Below are positions 20,340-23,244 of a DNA stretch of 23,244 nt, piece by piece. The DNA is from Spirogloea muscicola (lineage: Eukaryota > Streptophyta > Zygnematophyceae > Spirogloeales > Spirogloeaceae), in contig WELB01000066.1 of assembly GCA_009602725.1 (NCBI GenBank), positions 246,120-269,363 on the forward strand, written 5' to 3'. The translations under genes were made by a program, and so were the position numbers. Positions within the stretch are counted from its first letter, which is position 1; every line of letters begins with the position of its first letter. The notes beneath the pieces were generated by a model. It saw only the letters and a list, made by a program, of their open reading frames with translations, ran no database searches and had not been told where the DNA came from.

Positions 20340-21259
20340 ATGGACCCAAATCGAGAGCGCCGTGGCGGAGCCGACCACCCGAGGTCCGGGCTCTCGGCCA
20401 GCCTAGGCCGCATGTCGCAAGGCCAGAGGGTCGTGCTGGGCACCGTGCTCGCGCTCGTCGTTGGCGGCATCTTCTGGGACCTCACTCGGAATCGGAAAAT
20501 ATTTGGAGGTAATAAGCAGCTATATTACTGATGCCATATGGTAGATACACATGACCTCGTCACACACGCAGCTCTTTCGGTTTACAATCATATATGTGTT
20601 AGCTGCCGTCTTCTTTACCCATCATTCGCAGAAGAGATTATGACCTTGTTGACTATCTGTTGACTTGTGACGCTGGAGTGAGTGCGGCCCAAACTTTGCT
20701 AGGGGCATGTTCCTGCATGTATGTAATTTCTATGAGACTTAGTGAGACACATGCAGACTGCAGACTGTCATCAACTATTGTCATCTCTTCACAAAATGAA
20801 CCTCATGTGTTTGGGATCGGCAATGCGGCAGGCTTGCATGGATTGGCACTCTGCAGGTTTTGCTCAACTTTGGTGTTCTTGTACTGAATACTGAACAGGT
20901 GTCAGGTCCTCGTGTTTTTAGCAGCACTACCAAGCTGGTCCTACCAATCGATATTTGTAATTTTGTGCAGATCGTAAGGACGAGGGTGGCCACCACAGCC
21001 ATGAGCGCTCTGACAAGCGGTAGGACGCTCATACTATGGCGAAGCTGACGGCAGAGTGGGCCACCCTGCCGCTCCTGCAGGCTCTGTGCCCAGGACATAC
21101 ACCAAGGACTGGATGGAGGCAACTTACGGCAGCCGGGAGGCGTACGGCCGGCTGGACGACAAGGAGCGCCAGGCCACCGATGTGCACGTTGTCATGAACC
21201 CCATCACGCGCCACAACTACTTCCGCCGCAGTGAGGAAGGCCGCAATGCCCAGAAGTAA
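20340..21259 (+). CDS. Two-exon gene for a 115-residue plant-type membrane protein of unknown function
   Basis: Exon 1 is 20340-20508 (donor GTAATA) and exon 2 is 21081-21259 (acceptor CTCCTGCAG), joined in phase 1. The protein has a short basic N-terminus, one membrane helix (VVLGTVLALVVGGIFWDL), the motif TRNRKIFGG, then SVPRTYTKDWMEATYGSREA and VHVVMNPITRHNY before a basic end. WDLxxxRKIFGG, PRT...W...AT and VVMNPI..xN match a small uncharacterised protein family I recall from land plants, from memory only. The helix, followed by a soluble Arg-rich tail, fits an organelle or ER membrane anchor. The intron is 572 nt, and a small extra exon inside it cannot be excluded, but the two exons already give the family pattern without a gap. 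Confidence 0.75.
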
Positions 21260-22304
21260 CGCAGTGGACGAGGTGGTCACAATAGCTTGGCTGTGCTTGC
21301 ATCTCTCTCTTATCAGTACATAGTGACCCTCTTTGAAGAATTAGTGCAACATTGCCGTAAGCTTGTAAAGACTGAGCCGCAGATCCACCTTCAACCTTTG
21401 AAGCTCTCCATCAAATCACCAACTGTGGGGCAAAACTTGCAGCATGCAAGATCCTTGCAAGCACGCCCTCATGACACTAACCCGACCATCCAGAAATCGG
21501 CCATGTCTGCTCGGCTCATTCCGCCTATCAGCGAAGTCAATCGTTGAATTGTGAGGGCTCCGGTAGGACCATAGCAGTACGCTACACAGATGCGAACCAT
21601 AATGTTCCATCGGCCAGTGGTGCTCTTAGAGGCAAGCTGGACCAGCCAGGCACAACCAGGAGCCTGGCACGAGGTAGACTCACGCCTACTAGAAGCTGGC
21701 TTGCAATTCGAACATCTTCACATGGCATCCTTAGAAAGGCAAGGGCCTATATGTCACACTGTGCATCTACTGGCACAGCCAGTCGCTATGACGTGCACTA
21801 GTCAACCTTCTCACATCTCATTCCACATGCGAGAACAAACTGAAGCTGGAAGTTGGTCTTCAGAGTACATGCCTAAGACGTGGGGGCCTACAGCGGTACA
21901 GCTAAGATACAGCCATGCATGCACCTAGTTTTCATGGATTGAAGACTCCGAAGTGCTGCTCCGGCCTCTGCTCAATGTTTACAGAGAGGACATGGCTGGG
22001 AAAGATGAAGGCGAAGAGGCAAGGTGCACACGCTGCTCGTTGTGCTCGGTAGGCTTCGGCAGCCTTACATTACTAGGTTATAGAATGGCAGTTTACAGTC
22101 GAAAGAGGACAGAAGTGTTCGGAGTCCAGAAGTCCAAGAGTCAATACAAGTTGCAGAAAGTAGCTTGAAGCAGTCGGACATTAGCCCATGTGATTGGCTA
22201 CAGTGACCATCCATATGCTTCAAGATGTCCAAATAATCTCTTGGGGCCTGGTGGTCCGACACTTGATATGCACAAAACAGATACTAGTCGAGCTTGTGTA
22301 CTTG
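21260..22304. other. Spacer between convergent genes; no supported gene
   Basis: The plus-strand gene ending at 21259 and the minus-strand gene ending at 22305 converge on this stretch, so it should hold both 3' untranslated regions. Several frames of 60-110 codons occur, but they overlap each other, have mixed composition and show no motif, helix or splice-joined continuation. Confidence 0.45.
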
Positions 22305-23027
22305 CTATGGAGGCACAAGCACGGAGAGGTGCGCCAAGGAGCCGGGCCGCCCGGAATACGGCGACACTTCCTCGTCGCCGCCGTCCTTGGCGGCAGCCTC
22401 CTCCAGCACGCGCTCCACACGCTCCGCGGCGGCAGGCTCCACCGTCGAGGCCTTCTCCTCGTCCACCACCGTCGCCGGCGTCGCCGCTGCGGCCTGGGGC
22501 TCTGGCTTCGCGACTGCCGCCTCCGAGCCACCATCCTGTGGCTCTGCCGCTGCCTCGACAGGGTTCTGCTGGAGCGCGGACAAGTGGGCTCTGGAGCCGG
22601 GCCGGCCAGAGTATGGAGAGACCTCCTTCTCGCCACCATTAGTGGCAGCCGCTCCCTCCTCCGACGTCTGCGCCGCCGGCTCCGCAGAGGAGGGCGTCGT
22701 CTCCGGGGCGGTCTCAGCCGGAGCCGCCATGGTCTCCGCGGCCTCCGCCGGCTTCTCGACGGCAGCCTCGGGCGACGGCTCCACCACCGTGGCCTTGGCC
22801 GCGGCCATGGCGGCGTCCCGGAGCATTCGCCGCTGCTGCGACACGGGCCTCACGAGGCCGGCGCCGATGCCGCGCCCCAGTAGGTTCTCTTCGACGTGCA
22901 GCTCCGAGAGGTGAGCACGGCTGCCGGGCACCGGCACGGCGCCGGCGGCGGCGCCGTCGTCGTCGCCGGCCGCGGCGGCGCACATCGCGGCCGCAAGCGC
23001 CGCCAGGAGCAGCCACCGCGCCGCCAT
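22305..23027 (-). CDS. Secreted Ala/Glu/Pro-rich protein with repeated SPYSGRPGSxAHLS module
   Basis: An intronless frame of 240 residues from ATG 23027 to TAG 22305. Residues 1-20 form a clear signal peptide (MAARWLLLAALAAAMCAAAA), followed by GDDDG. Three modules follow: PGSRAHLS at 34-41 (within VPVPGSRAHLSELHVEENLL), EVSPYSGRPGSRAHLS at 135-150 and EVSPYSGRPGSLAHLS at 220-235. The long linkers are acidic and rich in Ala, Glu, Pro and Thr, so likely disordered. Residues 65-70 (QRRMLR) contain a paired-Arg site that could be cut by a processing protease. Modules 2 and 3 use different codons for mostly identical residues, pointing to selection on the peptide. The layout resembles a multi-copy peptide precursor or an extracellular scaffold with repeated binding motifs; neither is proven and I recognise no family. 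A donor near the last module could change the C-terminus. Confidence 0.75.
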   Translation of the reverse strand: MAARWLLLAALAAAMCAAAAGDDDGAAAGAVPVPGSRAHLSELHVEENLLGRGIGAGLVRPVSQQRRMLRDAAMAAAKATVVEPSPEAAVEKPAEAAETMAAPAETAPETTPSSAEPAAQTSEEGAAATNGGEKEVSPYSGRPGSRAHLSALQQNPVEAAAEPQDGGSEAAVAKPEPQAAAATPATVVDEEKASTVEPAAAERVERVLEEAAAKDGGDEEVSPYSGRPGSLAHLSVLVPP

Positions 23028-23092
23028 CTCGGCGCCGCTTCGTGGGCTCTCTCGTCGCCGACGGCACGCCGGGTGGGTAGCCAGAGCGGAAG

Positions 23093-23160
23093 CTGGCGAA
23101 GGCGGTGGAGATGGGCAGTGGGCAGACTGGCGAAGGCGGTGGAGATGGGCAATGGGCAGT
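23093..23160. repeat. 34-bp tandem duplication upstream of the repeated-module gene
   Basis: Copy 1 (23093-23126) and copy 2 (23127-23160) both start CTGGCGAAGGCGGTGGAGAT and differ at one clear position. On the minus strand they end 65 nt before the ATG at 23027, probably in the 5' leader. The remaining DNA to the window end is G-rich. Confidence 0.85.
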
Positions 23161-23244
23161 GGTCCTCGAGCCGGGCACTAAGCGCAGGCTGGAAGTGGGA
23201 GGAGGGGGGTAGGAGGGCGAGGCAAGAGCAGGGGGGAGGGGGGG

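Noticed and set aside
21287-21928. Overlapping plus-strand frames between the two convergent genes
   Set aside because: They overlap one another in different frames, have mixed composition and no recognisable domain. They probably lie in 3' flanks.
1-23244. CRISPR arrays, bacterial operons, riboswitches, rRNA genes
   Set aside because: The window is clearly eukaryotic with spliced genes, and no regularly spaced identical repeats or rRNA-like stretches were seen.

Overview
The window is nuclear DNA of a eukaryote. Its genes are split by many short introns with ordinary GT-AG borders, its exons are GC-rich, and its introns and spacers are richer in A+T. The first gene resembles the land-plant protein TOUGH more closely than the animal GPATCH1 version, a small membrane protein matches a family I know from green plants, and an intron carries a TTTAGGG-type repeat. 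A green-lineage genome is therefore likely, perhaps a green or streptophyte alga. The species cannot be read from the sequence. Gene models were built by hand from reading-frame continuity, splice phase and protein-family motifs.

Layout. (1) 1-4990, plus strand: most of a G-patch/SURP splicing-factor gene (TGH/GPATCH1 type), with its 5' end outside the window. (2) About 5800-8240, minus strand: a decayed, 5'-truncated Ty3/gypsy retrotransposon with an RNase H tail, an integrase, a C-terminal PHD finger, a polypurine tract and probably a 3' LTR. (3) 8399-8658: an orphan exon-like ORF, followed by repeat-rich spacer to about 10.2 kb. (4) 10282-17005, plus strand: a gene of about 19 exons for a secreted/transmembrane redox protein with a signal peptide, a Cys-rich/EGF-like region, two DOMON domains, a cytochrome b561 core and a cytosolic tail. 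(5) 17747-18621, minus strand: a two-exon gene for an 89-residue single-pass membrane protein. (6) 18.9-19.2 kb: a diverged stretch resembling the 3' LTR region of the gypsy element. (7) 20340-21259, plus strand: a two-exon gene for a 115-residue membrane protein with a conserved soluble tail. (8) 22305-23027, minus strand: an intronless gene for a secreted, Ala/Glu/Pro-rich protein carrying a repeated peptide module.

The genes do not form a pathway. The two observations most worth following are the PHD finger at the C-terminal end of the gypsy pol region, directly against the polypurine tract, and the secreted protein whose repeated module is kept at the amino-acid level while its codons have diverged. 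Three of the genes also have short tandem duplications ending 61-68 nt before their start codons.
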